Shown here piece after piece: positions 12,207 through 23,351 of a DNA stretch of 64,000 nt. The notes beneath the pieces are model-generated. The model ran no database searches, was not told where the DNA came from, and was given only the letters and a program-made list of their open reading frames with translations. The DNA is from Siphonodentalium dalli (Eukaryota > Mollusca > Scaphopoda > Gadilida > Siphonodentaliidae): contig CP136066.1 of the NCBI GenBank assembly GCA_032622095.1, positions 131,349,917 to 131,413,916 of the forward strand, written 5' to 3'. A program made the translations under genes and the position numbers. Each line of letters begins with the position of its first letter. Positions within the stretch are counted from its first letter, which is position 1.

Positions 12207-12620
12207 TTGAACGCCATAATTCTGCTGTGGTTAAGTGGTCAATTACTTTGGACATTACTGTATGTAGATGGACTTATCATTAGACCTCACATCCTTATAT
12301 GGGATACAGTAATGCCCAAAGTAATTGACCACTTAACCACAGCAGAATTATGGGTAATTTTTCAGGATTTAAAATCCGGAAAAATTACCCACAATCTGCT
12401 GTGCTTAAGTGGTCAATTACTTTGGACATTACTGTATGTGGATGGAGTTATCATTAGACCTCACATCCTTATATGGGCTACAGTAATGCCTAAAGTAATT
12501 GACCAATTAACCACAGCAGAATTAAGGGTAATTTTTCAGGATTTAAAATCTTGAAAAATTACCCATAATTCTGCTGTGGTTAAGTGATCAATTACTTTGG
12601 ACATTACTGTATGTAGATGG
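12207..12620. repeat. Alternating inverted-repeat array (foldback)
   Basis: A 50-bp module (AATTCTGCTGTGGTTAAGTG... ACTTTGGACATTACTGTA) is present at 12213, 12395 and 12562 in + orientation and, in between, at about 12306 and 12480 in reverse. The reverse and + copies are joined by a hairpin GGGTAATTTTTCAGGATTTA plus its complement (12353-12391, 12533-12572). A further degenerate copy lies at 58,574-58,639. This looks like a tandemly amplified palindromic MITE; the two open frames it creates are artefacts of the repeat. Confidence 0.7.
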
Positions 12621-12744
12621 AGTTAAACCTCACATCAGTTTGTTGGGGATTTGGACCTTGACTTGGGACCTTTTTTTTTTTAACGCAACAAATGCGAGTA
12701 CACCTTATACACAAATTTCTGATGTAGCCAGAGTTTTTATTGGA

Positions 12745-13710
12745 AAATATTAGTTTGAAGCCTGCTTACATTTCAATATGTTGTCAGTTTTGTATTCTCT
12801 GCAGCAGCTAGAACTCGGCGCGTTGAAGCAAAAGTTATAAAAGAAAAATGTGTACGTAACGAGACTATAATACAAATGAAAAAATAAATTGAGGGAGGGG
12901 TGGGCATTACAGGGAACTAAGGGTTGAACCGATATAAATCTGTAGAGCGATAACGACCAATGTTGACATATTATGCATCTCAACTCTACTGTTGCAACAA
13001 GGTTATAAAATAGAGGGGGGGGGTGTCAGAATTTTAGTCATCTCTATATAGTGCCAGAATAGTAATTCATGGACTTCTATAGTGGTACAATACAAATTAG
13101 AATCAAATGATAAAAAATATGTATGTAACACAACTATACCGATGAAAGTAAAAATAATAATTTAGGCCGGGATAAGATGTTGGTTTGGTTATATGGACTC
13201 GGAGAAAAAGGGGTTCGTACCGATGAACTGACATAAATTAGTGGAGCGATGTTGCCATGTAATGCATCGCGACTGTACTAAAGCAGCAATGATATAAAAT
13301 TGGGGGGGCCCGGGGGGGTCGGAAATTATCTCTATCTCTATAGATGGCACCAGAATTATATAGAAAGGAATAGCAATTGATATACGTATACGGTATACTA
13401 TAGTAATACCATAGACATATAAGTACAAGTATCACTCAATAAAATATTTCGTAACGTGACTATAGCGATGAAAAAAATAAATAAATTGGACTGGGATTAG
13501 AGATTGGGTTGGTTATATGTGGATAATTGGATATGGAATTCATACCGATGAAATGATACAAATTAGTGGAGCGATAAAGACCAATGTTGACACTTAGTCA
13601 GGCTACGCGGGGGAAATAGGGGTTGATACGATAGACCGAAATAAATTTGTCGAGTGATAATGACCAATGTTGACGTATAAAGTAACGCGACTGTACTGTT
13701 GCACAATTAT
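12745..13710. repeat. Diverged tandem array, period about 300 bp
   Basis: Three to four units share the ordered words GAACCGATATAAATCTGTAG / AGCGATAACGACCAATGTTGAC / ATGCATC...CGACTGTACT / ATAAAAT followed by a G run / ATCTCTATA...CCAGAAT (for example near 12931, 13222, 13556 and 13635). Unit-to-unit identity is low. No gene is embedded. Confidence 0.55.
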
Positions 13711-13785
13711 CATGTAGAACCAGTCAAATATGGACTCTGGTGCCAATATGGAACAGCTCAGAAAACATTTGAAGGGCCCTAAAAT

Positions 13786-14150
13786 TTATGGGATCTGCCA
13801 TACAAATCGATTTATGTTGATAAATCTCTTATTTTTCAAAATTTTAAGCTGAGACTTGGTGTGTTTGAGTGGGATACGTATATATTCCTAAAATGATAGG
13901 ATACAGCACATAATTATGTTTTAGGTGGAAGAAATGAATTTTTTTCGATGATAAAATTTAACAATAAGTTAAATTTTAATAACATGGGATTTGCAAATAA
14001 AATCGATTTATGTTGACAAAACTGTCATTTTTCAAAATTTTGAGTTGAGAATTCGTGTGTCTGTGTGTAATACTTATATATTCTTAAAATGACAGAGTCC
14101 AGCGCGTAATTATCTTTTAGATGGAAGAAATTGAATTTGTTTTCGATAAC
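13786..14150 (+). repeat. Tandem duplication, period 196 bp
   Basis: CGATTTATGTTGA starts at 13808 and 14004 and is followed in both copies by TTTTTCAAAATTTT, TATATTC and GATGGAAGAAAT-like words. Two copies only. Confidence 0.65.
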
Positions 14151-14308
14151 CATCTACGGCCGTACTACGGCCGGGTTTATCGAGTACGCTATTTTATAAA
14201 CAAACTTTTGTCAATAGCCGTTTTGGTCAAACTAAACCTTTTTCGACCGGGAAAGCAGATCCGAATAGTAGCTAAGATGTATTTAGATAGAATTATCAAA
14301 AGAATTTG

Positions 14309-15136
14309 GGAACGGGACTACCCGCCCCCGAGACAACCCGCCCCTATGCTATTTTGGGGGCGGGTTGTCCCGATAAATGAGGGCGGGTTGTCCCGAAATT
14401 GTCACAACGGTTAATAGTGATTATGTTCTTTTATGTCGTTGTCGTTGTCGAGTAAATTTTTCAACCAAATGAATCAAATAAAAGTTATATTATATGCATA
14501 CTATTCCCATATAATCATATATTGTATCGTCGCTAGTCAGTGAGTGGCTTGAGTGTTCTCCCCGTATCATCATAATATTTTAAGCGATCGGATTAACAAT
14601 CCAGTATCCCTCAATTACTGTTTTTGATTACGGTAATTCGTAATTTAATTGACGCCATTTTATGGCTCCAGTCATAAATTCAATTTATATCAAATTATTA
14701 ACTTTTAAATTATTAAATTTTAAGATGGCCTATTAACCTGAGCGTTTACAGAATACATCTTCGACTCAAATTACTTACGTTTCTATATATTATCGAAATT
14801 AGATCGTTGTTGTCACTGGAAATTTAATGAAAATGGCGTACAGTACCCCTTTAAACTTCGATCGTAATTAATAAACATATATTATCGTTGATGCATTTTT
14901 GTGTTCATAAGTTATATTATATTACATGTGTATTTATTGTTGTCCATGTTGTTAAATCAAATAAAAATCTATAAAAAACAACCCAGTTTCGTTAAACAAA
15001 CATCTCATAATCCCCTCACACCTCCTAACTAGCCACTGATTACCGCTAATTGATATTTGGGGGCGGGTTGTCTGGGGGCGGGTTGTCTCAGAGTGAAAGG
15101 GGGCGGGTTGTCTCGGGGGCGGGTAGTCACGGACCC
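14309..15136. mobile_element. MULE-like MITE with G-rich ends
   Basis: A 10-bp direct repeat AAAGAATTTG (14299-14308 and 15137-15146) flanks an 828-bp element. Its ends are inverted and share GACTACCCGCCCCCGAGACA. The subterminal region carries repeated GGGCGGGTTGTC on one strand: two copies inside the left end at 14358-14392 and three inside the right end at 15061-15113, plus the TIR copies. Target duplications of 9-10 bp and iterated subterminal motifs fit the Mutator-like superfamily. No transposase frame was found in the AT-rich middle. Confidence 0.75.
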
Positions 15137-15281
15137 AAAGAATTTGACCGATTAGGGTGCATTTTAAAAGAATCGAGTGGAGAAATCTTGGTGACATTTT
15201 CATAAAACACGCCGATAATTCCAAAGATAAAAGATGGCGGTTACTACAAAAAAAACAGACATGCGCACTCCAATTAAAATT

Positions 15282-15805
15282 ACCCATAATTCAGTTCACT
15301 ACACCAGGGGCTCCCAACAGGTTATACAATATTTTCAGGCTATCAGATTATTTATATTTTCGACTTTAAGTTTACAATTTGAGCCTGTCCTCACTCTATC
15401 GATACGATTTATCATAAACATATTATACACCAGTGGCGTTAACTTTACAACTTCGGCATCTACGTGATTATATCGGTACGATTCAGTAAGGTACAAACAA
15501 TCTCCATAAAATACCCACAATTCAGTTCACTACATGCAGGGGCTCCCAATAGGTTATTCCCATTTATTATGGGCTCCCAATAGGTTATACAATATTTTCA
15601 GGCTATCAGATTATTTATATTTTCAACAAGATATTATTACACCGGTGACTTTAAGTTTACAATTTGAGCCTGTCCTGACTCTATCGATAGGATTTATCAT
15701 ATTTTCATAAACGTATTATACACCGCTGGCGTTAACTTTACAATTTCGGCATCTACGTGATTATATCGGTACGATTGAGTAAGGTACAAACAATCTCCAA
15801 GAATA
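15282..15805 (+). repeat. Two tandem monomers upstream of LINE-A ORF1
   Basis: Unit 1 (15282-15512) and unit 2 (15513-15805) share ACCCATAATTCAGTTCACTA, GGGGCTCCCAA, CAATATTTTCAGGCTATCAG, TTGAGCCTGTCCT and GCATCTACGTGATTATATCG in the same order. Unit 2 has an extra internal duplication of GGGCTCCCAATAGGTTAT. The array ends about 360 bp before LINE-A ORF1. Tandem monomers in that position recall the promoter monomers of some LINE 5' UTRs; the promoter role is inference. Confidence 0.6.
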
Positions 15806-15845
15806 CATTCGCCCTGTACTCCATGCGATATAAAAAAACCAAATG

Positions 15846-16161
15846 CTAGAAACACCACACTAGGTGGCGTAATAACGGTAACCAAAGTGATTGTGATCAG
15901 CGCTCTCTGGACGAATCGTTATCTACGTGGTATGACAGCATAGAGTCACAACAATACACGCGCAAACCAGAGGATAACAACAAAACTCTCGACAATCTTC
16001 AATCTGTGTTGAAGTTCATAAACTCGACAACGCAGGATGTATTTACTGGAACTATAGTAGACTTTGTCGGCAATCAAGACAAACTTCTCGAAACATTGCG
16101 GGACAACGTATTCATGAACGTGAAGTCTGACGAATTGTTCCCTATGAGGCATCTGCAGTAA
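15846..16161 (+). pseudogene. LINE-A ORF1 upstream reading frame
   Basis: A frame open from about 15846 ends at a TAA (16159-16161) that overlaps the ATG of the next frame as TAATG. Its product is hydrophilic and helix-rich, and no ATG is visible near its beginning. It may be the N-terminal part of ORF1, separated from the rest by a frame change, or a short upstream ORF whose stop-start overlap allows reinitiation. Confidence 0.35.
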
Positions 16162-17126
16162 TGAAACAACGTGTGATTAGGAACCACACAGGAAACCAAA
16201 TAACGGATAAAAATACACGGAATATGAGAATGGCTGTTGATATTTACAGATTGATGAAATTCATGGTTGACAAAGATGCAGATACAATTGGAGAGCTTAT
16301 AAGTAAAGGTGGAAAGCATAATAAAAGTGTCAGTTACCCATCAATCTCTGGTATGATCAACGATGATGATGACGTTAATGTCTCCCTAAACTTAAATAAC
16401 TCGATTACTAAAATATTACGAGACATTGCTATGATTAAAACAGAGAATGAAACATTTCATAAAGATTTCAACGAACGTATCCCAAACATTGATACAACAG
16501 TGAAACAGTTAGAATCAAGATTAAACAAAATTGAAGAAAAACTCGGAATAACTGAAGATGTTGATCAGCTGAAATCAGATGTTGTTCGGATAGACGCCAA
16601 AATTAAACAACTAGACGATAAACTTGAACAGGAAATGCAGACAATAGAACGTGTACAAGATGATAAATACACTGGGGTGAAGAAAGTTAAAAGTGAAATA
16701 GCCGATGTCAAACGTGATATGTGCAACATGGTACAAGGACTTGATGAATTTGACAAGAAACATAAGAGTTTTGAGGGACAAATGGCAACACTAAGAGACA
16801 TTGTAAACAAAAAACATGTTCAACCAACCCACTCGTGTGATAAAATGATGAACGAAACAATAAAACATAATGTTAACATGATGAAAGAGGAATTTCGAAA
16901 TTTCACGAATACAGTGACAAATAATCTCCAAACGTTCGTGGATTGTGTGGCAAACTCAATGGGAGAAGTTACAAAAACACAGCGAGATATTTCAGAAACA
17001 TTAAATGCAATGATGAGCTACGCGGACGATTCTTACGACAAGGATAATAAATCTGAGACGAATTCGCAATACAGTGAACCAAATAGCGTGAGCTATGAAT
17101 CAACAATTCCAATTCAATTCGTTTAA
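16161..17126 (+). pseudogene. LINE-A ORF1, coiled-coil N-terminal part
   Basis: 321 residues, rich in Lys, Asp, Glu and Asn. From about residue 80 to 290 heptad-like spacing of Ile/Leu/Val (words such as KQLESRLNKIEEKL) predicts a long coiled coil, as in the trimerisation region of LINE ORF1 proteins, which coat element RNA and assist target-primed reverse transcription. The frame stops at 17,126 close to the edge of the antisense LINE-B, and the matching C-terminal RNA-binding module reappears at 19,023-19,334. It is therefore the front half of a split ORF1. Start chosen at the ATG in TAATGA; an earlier start in another frame is possible. Confidence 0.65.
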
Positions 17127-17129
17127 TCT

Positions 17130-19018
17130 TTTTGACCCATAATACATAGGTATTAAGATAACATATAATACATTTTATGTACATGACTTACATAATAGAA
17201 ATACAAATGATATACATTATAATATATGAAAAGTATTTACAATATAAATAATATACCTGTTTGCCATAGGTGCTGTCTGCTGACGCTATATACTATGGTG
17301 TCATATATGACTGATCCACACAAAGTGCATAGACACCCTCAATTATATTACCAGCGAGGTAATATAATTAAGAGTATGTATCCACTCTGGTTTAGTCGCT
17401 TGCACATGTTATTTCGTGTTAGGTTCGTAGGAATACTGTGTCATTTACTATCTTTTTCGGTATCTACCCAAGCTTATCTGAATTTATAAGTTTACGATTG
17501 ATTATTTTAATAAAGTCGCACAATTTCCGTATGTCTGTTGAATTGTTCTGGTTAAGTATTTCACTCATTGTGATAGTATTTTGTTTTTTGTTAGTAAATT
17601 TTGATAGTAATCGCTGTCTTTCGGGTGATAGTCTCTCGCATTCAAGAAGATAATGAAATTCATCTCCAATCTTTCTGGAGTTACAGAGTGGACATAGTCG
17701 GTTAGTTTGTTCAGGTTTTCGCCAGCGTCCTGTTTCAATAGGTAAATGGTGATTACTGGTTCTAAATTTACATAATGTAATCCGGTTTACTACGTTCAAC
17801 GTTAGATACCTTTCAAAAGATAAGTCATGTTTAAAAATTTGGTATATCTTACCACGACTGGAGTTGTTCATATCAGTTTCCCAATTATCCGTGAATTGTG
17901 AAATTAAACTACACTTTATATACGAAACGAATTGGGCAGTATCCGGTATGCGTTCCATGTGCCATGCATGTAATTGGTTACAATGGTCTAATAAATCATA
18001 GATTCGGTGTAACAAAGGGAAATGATTAGCGTTGATATCGAACATAGTCTGTGCTAATTTCAGAAGTATTCTGGGATATCTCACCTCCTCACTGTTCATA
18101 ATTTTGCACCAATATTTTATTATTCTCGTGTTTATATACACGTCAATTGGTAGTCTCCCACATTCCCCATACAGCATAAAGTTGGGAGTAGATGGCCTCA
18201 GGTGAAGAATATGCTTCATAAATTTTCGATGAACTTTTTCAAGAATATCATTGTTACCGAAACCCCAAATCTCGCAACCATATAATAAAATTGGCATAAC
18301 GTGCAAGTCGAACAAATCAAGTTGGGTTTTGATCGAGAGACAATGCTTTCGCGAATTGCCAATAACTGAGTACATGGCTTTGGTAGCTTTTTCTGCCAGG
18401 GCCTTTTTTGCCGTCGTGAATGATCCAGATTTGCAAAATATTATTCCTAGGTAATTAAATTTGTTTACTGTTTCGATTCTTCTTCCTTTGAACAGAAATT
18501 TTGTCTTTTTTGGAAGACTGGTCTTCGAAAAGTTGACAATTTTCGTTTTCTCGATATTCACTGTTAATTTCCATTTATTGCAATATTTTTAAAAGAGGTC
18601 CAGTTGTTGTTGTAATACTTTTGGGGTTTCCGCCATGATTGTCGTATCATCGGCGTACATAATCATGAATATTTTCACATAACAGTTGAGTCGATTCTCT
18701 ATTTCTAGGTCTATTGTTTTTAAGCCCACTACGTCGTTATCAAGTAAATATTCTTGCAAATCGTTCAAGTACAGTGTGAATAGTAGGGGGGATAGGTTCT
18801 CACCTTGTCTAACACCAGCATGGCAGGGGAAGTAAATGGATTTACTTCCCTCTGCTTGAACACAGGATTTAATATGATTATACATGTTGGCAATAACCGT
18901 AAATATTTTCCCATTGATCCCATATTTCAAAATTTTCATCCAAAGTCCTTGCCTCCACACCATGTCGAATGCCTTTTGGAAGTCAATGAACGCACATAAT
19001 AATTTCTTGTTTAATTTT
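17130..19018 (-). mobile_element. LINE-B, antisense 5'-truncated insertion
   Basis: On the minus strand the element begins just before RT motif A (near 19,010) and runs to a noncoding 3' region ending about 17,130, separating the two halves of LINE-A ORF1. Truncation at the 5' end is usual for LINE insertions. I could not identify a clear target duplication, so both edges are approximate. Confidence 0.7.
17461..19016 (-). pseudogene. LINE-B reverse transcriptase, C-terminal half
   Basis: Reading on the minus strand: AFIDFQKAFD (motif A, about 18,970), GVRQGENLSPLLFTLYLNDL (motif B), MYADDTTIM (catalytic YADD, about 18,650), then the thumb with KTKIVNF and NKFNYLG, YGCEIWGFGN, and a C-terminal zinc knuckle (CPLC... 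HYLLEC). One in-frame TAA at about 18,589 separates 18,963-18,592 from 18,561-17,464; otherwise the frame continues. Both catalytic aspartates of motif C are intact, but endonuclease and early RT motifs are missing. The sequence is clearly different from LINE-A (YADD here, HADD there), so this is another family. Non-functional because of truncation. Confidence 0.85.
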
Positions 19019-19022
19019 CTAC

Positions 19023-19334
19023 TTGAATGAAACTAATATTACGCGTCCACAACAAGCTAGACATGCTGCAAATTACTCCAGAAATGACTATTATTTTTAT
19101 AAATATGATTGTCCAGTCAAAACGTCACAAGTGTTTCTCGGTGGATTCGCTGACTCCGTAGCCATTGACGATATCAAGAAACATCTTATATTTAAAAATG
19201 CGGGCTTCACTGTCATTAAGATGTTGAGAGGTAACTCTGCTCGCATTAATGTTTGTGACGAGGACCTAGATGCAGTTCTTGCACCAACGTTTTGGCCACG
19301 AGGAGCAATCTGTAGGATGTGGGTACACAAATGA
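19023..19334 (+). pseudogene. LINE-A ORF1, C-terminal domain
   Basis: About 103 codons, open upstream of 19,023 (which reads TTG, not ATG). The order FLGGF, then a beta-alpha-like segment, then LAPTFWPRGAICRMW matches the C-terminal module of ORF1 proteins in CR1/Jockey-type LINEs, where a conserved W-P-x-G-x-x-C/V-R-x-W end is usual. It is separated from the coiled-coil half by LINE-B. The stop TGA (19,332-19,334) overlaps the ORF2 frame, whose open frame already runs through this point. Confidence 0.7.
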
Positions 19335-20309
19335 AACCATATTACTATTTATTATGTGTAATATCGGTGCATTGCTAGCATTAATCCTGTCATTGATTTT
19401 GAGCGATAATCGTACTCACAACGCTGACTTATCAGCTATCAATTATAAACACACAATGGAAACCGTTAATCTCAATCTAATTACATGGAATGCCACCGGT
19501 ATCATGTCATCTGGCTATTACCTCAGCAATTTGCTTAAACGTGGCGATCATGATATAATAGGATTGAGTGAGCACTGGCTCTATCAATGTGATATGCACT
19601 TTCTTGGTTCGCTCGACAAGTTTTATGAATATCATGCAGTGTCCGATTCCCGCCAAAGAATCCCCAACAAAAGAGGGAGACCAAGTGGTGGGGTTGCGTT
19701 GTTATGGCACAAGAGACTGTCTAAACGCATAAGTCCCCTCGCTATAGATGATGATAGAATAATAGGGATTCAATTTCAAGTAACAAATGAATGCTTCATA
19801 TACATATTACAGGTATATCTACCTTCTACTAATTACACGGCGGAACATTACGAAGAATATACCAGATCTCTTGGCGATATTTGTGATATGTACAAAACTT
19901 ATGGCAATGTAATAGTGATGGGAGACTTTAATGGGCAATTTGAAAAGTCCGATGACCGAAACATGGCATTCAAAATAATTGTCAAACGAATCAAAATGGT
20001 GTCCGTCAATCGCACTTTTTGCCAGGATAATCCGCGTACTACATGTATCCCATTTGGCGATGGGCGCTATGGAGGAACGATCGTTGATCATATCTTAATT
20101 CCACATTCCCTTATTCCTTTCATACAAGAAGTACACGTACTAAACGATGATGCAATCGATGTATCCAATCATAGGCCAATCACTCTGAGAATGCTATTTG
20201 AAATGCGTTATCGAGATGTACTTGTAGAAACAACGGGTGTAATTGGTCAGGGAATCTAAAGGCTAAATCTGAACCAGAAATTTTACACAATTATAAGCAA
20301 AGCCTTGAT
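19333..20309 (+). pseudogene. LINE-A ORF2, APE endonuclease domain
   Basis: ORF2 begins with an AP-endonuclease-like nuclease that nicks genomic DNA for target-primed reverse transcription. Motifs in order: NLITWNATG (start of the fold), GLSEHWL (catalytic Glu), VMGDFNGQ, IVDHILI and SNHRPI (catalytic His). All key residues are present. The frame is open from 19,270; in-frame ATGs exist at about 19,351 and 19,456, the latter just before the fold and a reasonable start. The frame stops at 20,259, but the adjacent frame continues to the insertion point of the 19-kb element, so a 1-base shift near 20,225-20,240 has occurred. Confidence 0.85.
20305..20309 (+). repeat. Target-site duplication TTGAT, left
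   Basis: TTGAT abuts the left terminus of the 19-kb palindrome and is repeated at 39,342-39,346. Both copies lie in the same LINE-A codon context. Confidence 0.8.
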
Positions 20310-20790
20310 CACCCCCGTGTACGTGGTATCGCCAAAACCGAGGGTATCGCCAAAACCGAGAATATGGGAAAGTCATTTTCACGTATATGATATGGGGATA
20401 TGTTTGTTTCTCATCGTAATACAGACATCGAGCATCGTATGTGTATGTCCACACGAATCAGGAGTATTTATCCACTAGTTGTCATTTAGTTTTCCCAGAT
20501 CAGACCATTAATTTTGTTTTTGGCGAATTTTTTCAATGCTGTTTTTGCTTTTGCTCACTCAAATTTTCGAGAACATCCATTCACTAGTATAGTTCCTGGA
20601 CTCACACGCTTCCAAAACAAATGCCGGTATATAGTTGAATCTGTCAATGAAGCATACGATTTGACAGAATTTAAAAAATCATTGTCGCTCTCAATATCCG
20701 CGCGATATGAAGGGACCACTGTCGGTCCAGAAAGATGCGAACGGCACAGATGAAGATGCGACCAAACGCCGAGTTTCTGGGCAGTAAATA
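20310..20790. repeat. Outer terminal inverted repeat, left
   Basis: Matches 38,880-39,341 in inverse orientation with roughly 97 percent identity, including a 3-bp indel and several substitutions. Open frames on both strands follow the repeat and show no domain. Confidence 0.75.
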
Positions 20791-21172
20791 TGCGTATCAC
20801 TTAAGGAGTTCTGATGAGTGTTTTTATGTGTATCTGAGACTGATCAATTGGACTGCGAATGTCATCTGAAATATGAATCCATAACATATTCGAAATATTA
20901 TGTGCATATCTATTATGAATGTGTTTCAATTGAAATTAATTGAACATCCATCTCAGCATTCAGATTTGCGATCTCAAGAACGTGAATGAATAATAGCGCG
21001 ATGCCTTGATCACAAGCACGTGAATGCTGCCGTTTGCATGCATGCACCTAATCGGATATTCGTTTAATATTAACATGCTTGGAGTTTGTATATAGACCAC
21101 ACATGCCGGACGACACGCCACCATGTGATATGGTGTCCATTTTTCTCTGTTGAATGGTTTGACAGAGGTTAA

Positions 21173-22115
21173 GGGGGAGACGCACGTTTTCCATAAATCA
21201 CAGTAAATCCAGCCAGAAATGGCAAGTGATTTTCAACAAAGAATTTCTCTGGATCTATCTGGTGAAAAATCTTGAATTTTACATATGATAATTTTCATTA
21301 TATATATAATCAGAACAATTATAAAGAGACAATAACAATAATGGATTTTAATACATTTGAGAGGTTGAAAATATTTATTTCGTTTCTGTCCCTTCAGGTA
21401 CCGAGAACTGCCAGAAAAAATTATAATTTCAAACATTATGTCAACCATCAAATAGTGATGAGAGGAGGCTTCATTTGTATCATAATGTTGGGTTAGCTTT
21501 TTAATTGCATATTATAGCATCATACCCCATGTATTATAATGAAGAATAAAGCAGTCACAAATATGCCAGCCCAAATGAAAACAATTGTTCAAATGTGGTG
21601 CTGTCCACTCAAGCAGGGAGCAATCAACAGAAATTAGGCCACAGTGTTAAGAGATATGGTGGTCAGATTTAACTTGGCTATGAACCCATGACCCAGAACT
21701 CAACTGAGCCCAATTTTTCAATGACCAACAAGCATGGCATGAAAATTCTCAATAATAAAAAAATATTTATGGTAGTTGTCTTTCTGAATGAAAATAATCA
21801 TTTAATTTCATGAATCAAGAAAAATTAAGTCTCCTCTCATGATCTTCAGATATGTTATCATGTATATATGAAATGTACTTTCGAAAAAAATCTGTTTTAA
21901 AGTAGTTCTCGGTACCTGAACACAGTGAAATTTTAAAGTTTTTTCATGCCATAAAGATAAAGTAAATGAGATTATAATAACCAAATGTCCAATGGTTCTT
22001 ATGTATGGTACCACAATAATCTCTTGTACAAAATTTCACAAAGATATTCCTGATAGATTTAGAGAAAATACATTTTGAAATACCAGGAAATTTTGGCGAA
22101 ACGTGCGTCTGACCC
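21173..22115. mobile_element. TTAA-flanked element nested in the left arm
   Basis: GGGGGAGACGCACGTTTTCC (left) and GGCGAAACGTGCGTCTGACCC (right; near complement) are flanked by TTAA at 21,169-21,172 and 22,116-22,119. The element is 943 bp, AT-rich, non-coding, and contains an inner inverted pair around AGGTACCGAGAACTGC (about 21,396) and AGTTCTCGGTACCTGAA (about 21,903). It is absent from the right arm, so it inserted after the palindrome formed. piggyBac- or Kolobok-like by target site. Confidence 0.75.
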
Positions 22116-22591
22116 TTAAGACTCCGCCCCAACAAAACAAATACTCTCCCCGAAGACAAATAAATTTATGATGAATGACACGTTATACTCATCATCGGGC
22201 CTCGTGAAAGTTTGCACGAGTGGAGCTATAATCACAACAATTATCTCTGTCTGTGAACAAAGGAAAAACAGCCAGTCCGCATAAAATCATAATAAAATTA
22301 TAATTGATCCCTTAATCGGTCAATTCGTCCGGTCCCTTGTGTGTTGCGCAGATATTTTGTGGCATCTCGAATTTAGTATTATGAAATACCATGTCTGAAT
22401 CAGATGCGCCATTGGAAATTGTAGCAGCATGGTTGTGACTGTGGGTCATGTATGTGTGGGACCCCTTTTCCTATAGGACTATGGCTCCATAGTATGGCAA
22501 CGCCCGCTTTCCTATGCTGTGTATATATGGCCCCATTGTATGGCAACGCCCCCCTTTAATTATTATATATCGCTCCTCCTTCCCACGTAAT

Positions 22592-22679
22592 TTCTGGAAC
22601 ATTTTTATTGTTCTGGAAAATTCTGGAACATTTTTTTTTGTTCTGGAACATTTTTATTGTTCTGGAACAATCTGGAACA
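22592..22679 (-). promoter_or_regulatory. Cluster of heat-shock-element-like sites, left arm
   Basis: Six TTCTGGAA-type units start at 22,592, 22,611, 22,621, 22,641, 22,660 and 22,671 (the last shortened). Units at 22,611-22,628 read TTC-TG-GAA-AA-TTC-TG-GAA, i.e. four perfectly alternating 5-bp nGAAn modules, the HSF1-binding consensus. The same array is mirrored at 37,996-38,082. Function is inferred from the motif only. Confidence 0.55.
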
Positions 22680-23144
22680 TTTTTTTTCTAGTAAAATCCA
22701 TAATGTATTCGTGTAATAAAATTCATATTTGTCTACGGCCTCTTTAAAATTATATAACTGTAAAGTCCCAATGTTAATTTCACCCAGTACACACATTGGC
22801 TATCATAGCATCTATTTATTTACCACGCATAGAATATAGGCATTTAAAATTATTTATCAAATCTCCTTAAAACACTTCGGCCCCTTTAACTTTTTTTACC
22901 TTTAATAAAAACATTATTGATCTCACATATTTATTAACTGTTATGTACCTGGTAGAAAACACATTCCACGAGGCACGCTTTCTAACACTAACAGAGCATC
23001 ATGGAATATATTCTATAATGGTTTAAACGATTCCACATGTGCACTAAGAACGCGATGCTGAAGGCAGACGCACCTTTGTCTGTTAATTAACTTCTAAGCA
23101 CGGGGGAACACAATGCACCTACTGCAGGGCACAGAGCTCTCAAG

Positions 23145-23351
23145 CTAATAACACAACATATAACCATCTGGAACATTCTCCATACCAATGGGGATAAAGC
23201 GGTGAAACAGATTAATGAGATTATGCATACCACTAGGTGATAAAACATTTAAGCCTGCACTAATTTGAATAAAAAAACATTCAGGGGCCGGTATCATTTG
23301 CACATATTGGTTAGGAAAAATAAAATGCCTTTCTAGCTGCCTCTGAAACAA
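23145..23351 (-). CDS. Hypothetical exon-like frame, left arm
   Basis: Mirror copy of the frame at 37,323-37,529; see there. Translated sequence is identical in both arms. No known domain and no ATG at the start. Confidence 0.2.
   Translation of the reverse strand: MFQRQLERHFIFPNQYVQMIPAPECFFIQISAGLNVLSPSGMHNLINLFHRFIPIGMENVPDGYMLCY

Noticed and set aside
12207-12554. 115-codon frame with an internal repeat
   Set aside because: The apparent protein repeat reflects the foldback DNA array and has no coding signature.
20263-20454. Frame shared by both ends of the 19-kb element, possibly a gene
   Set aside because: It is simply the terminal inverted repeat read from each side; one copy runs on into LINE-A sequence. 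No protein family.
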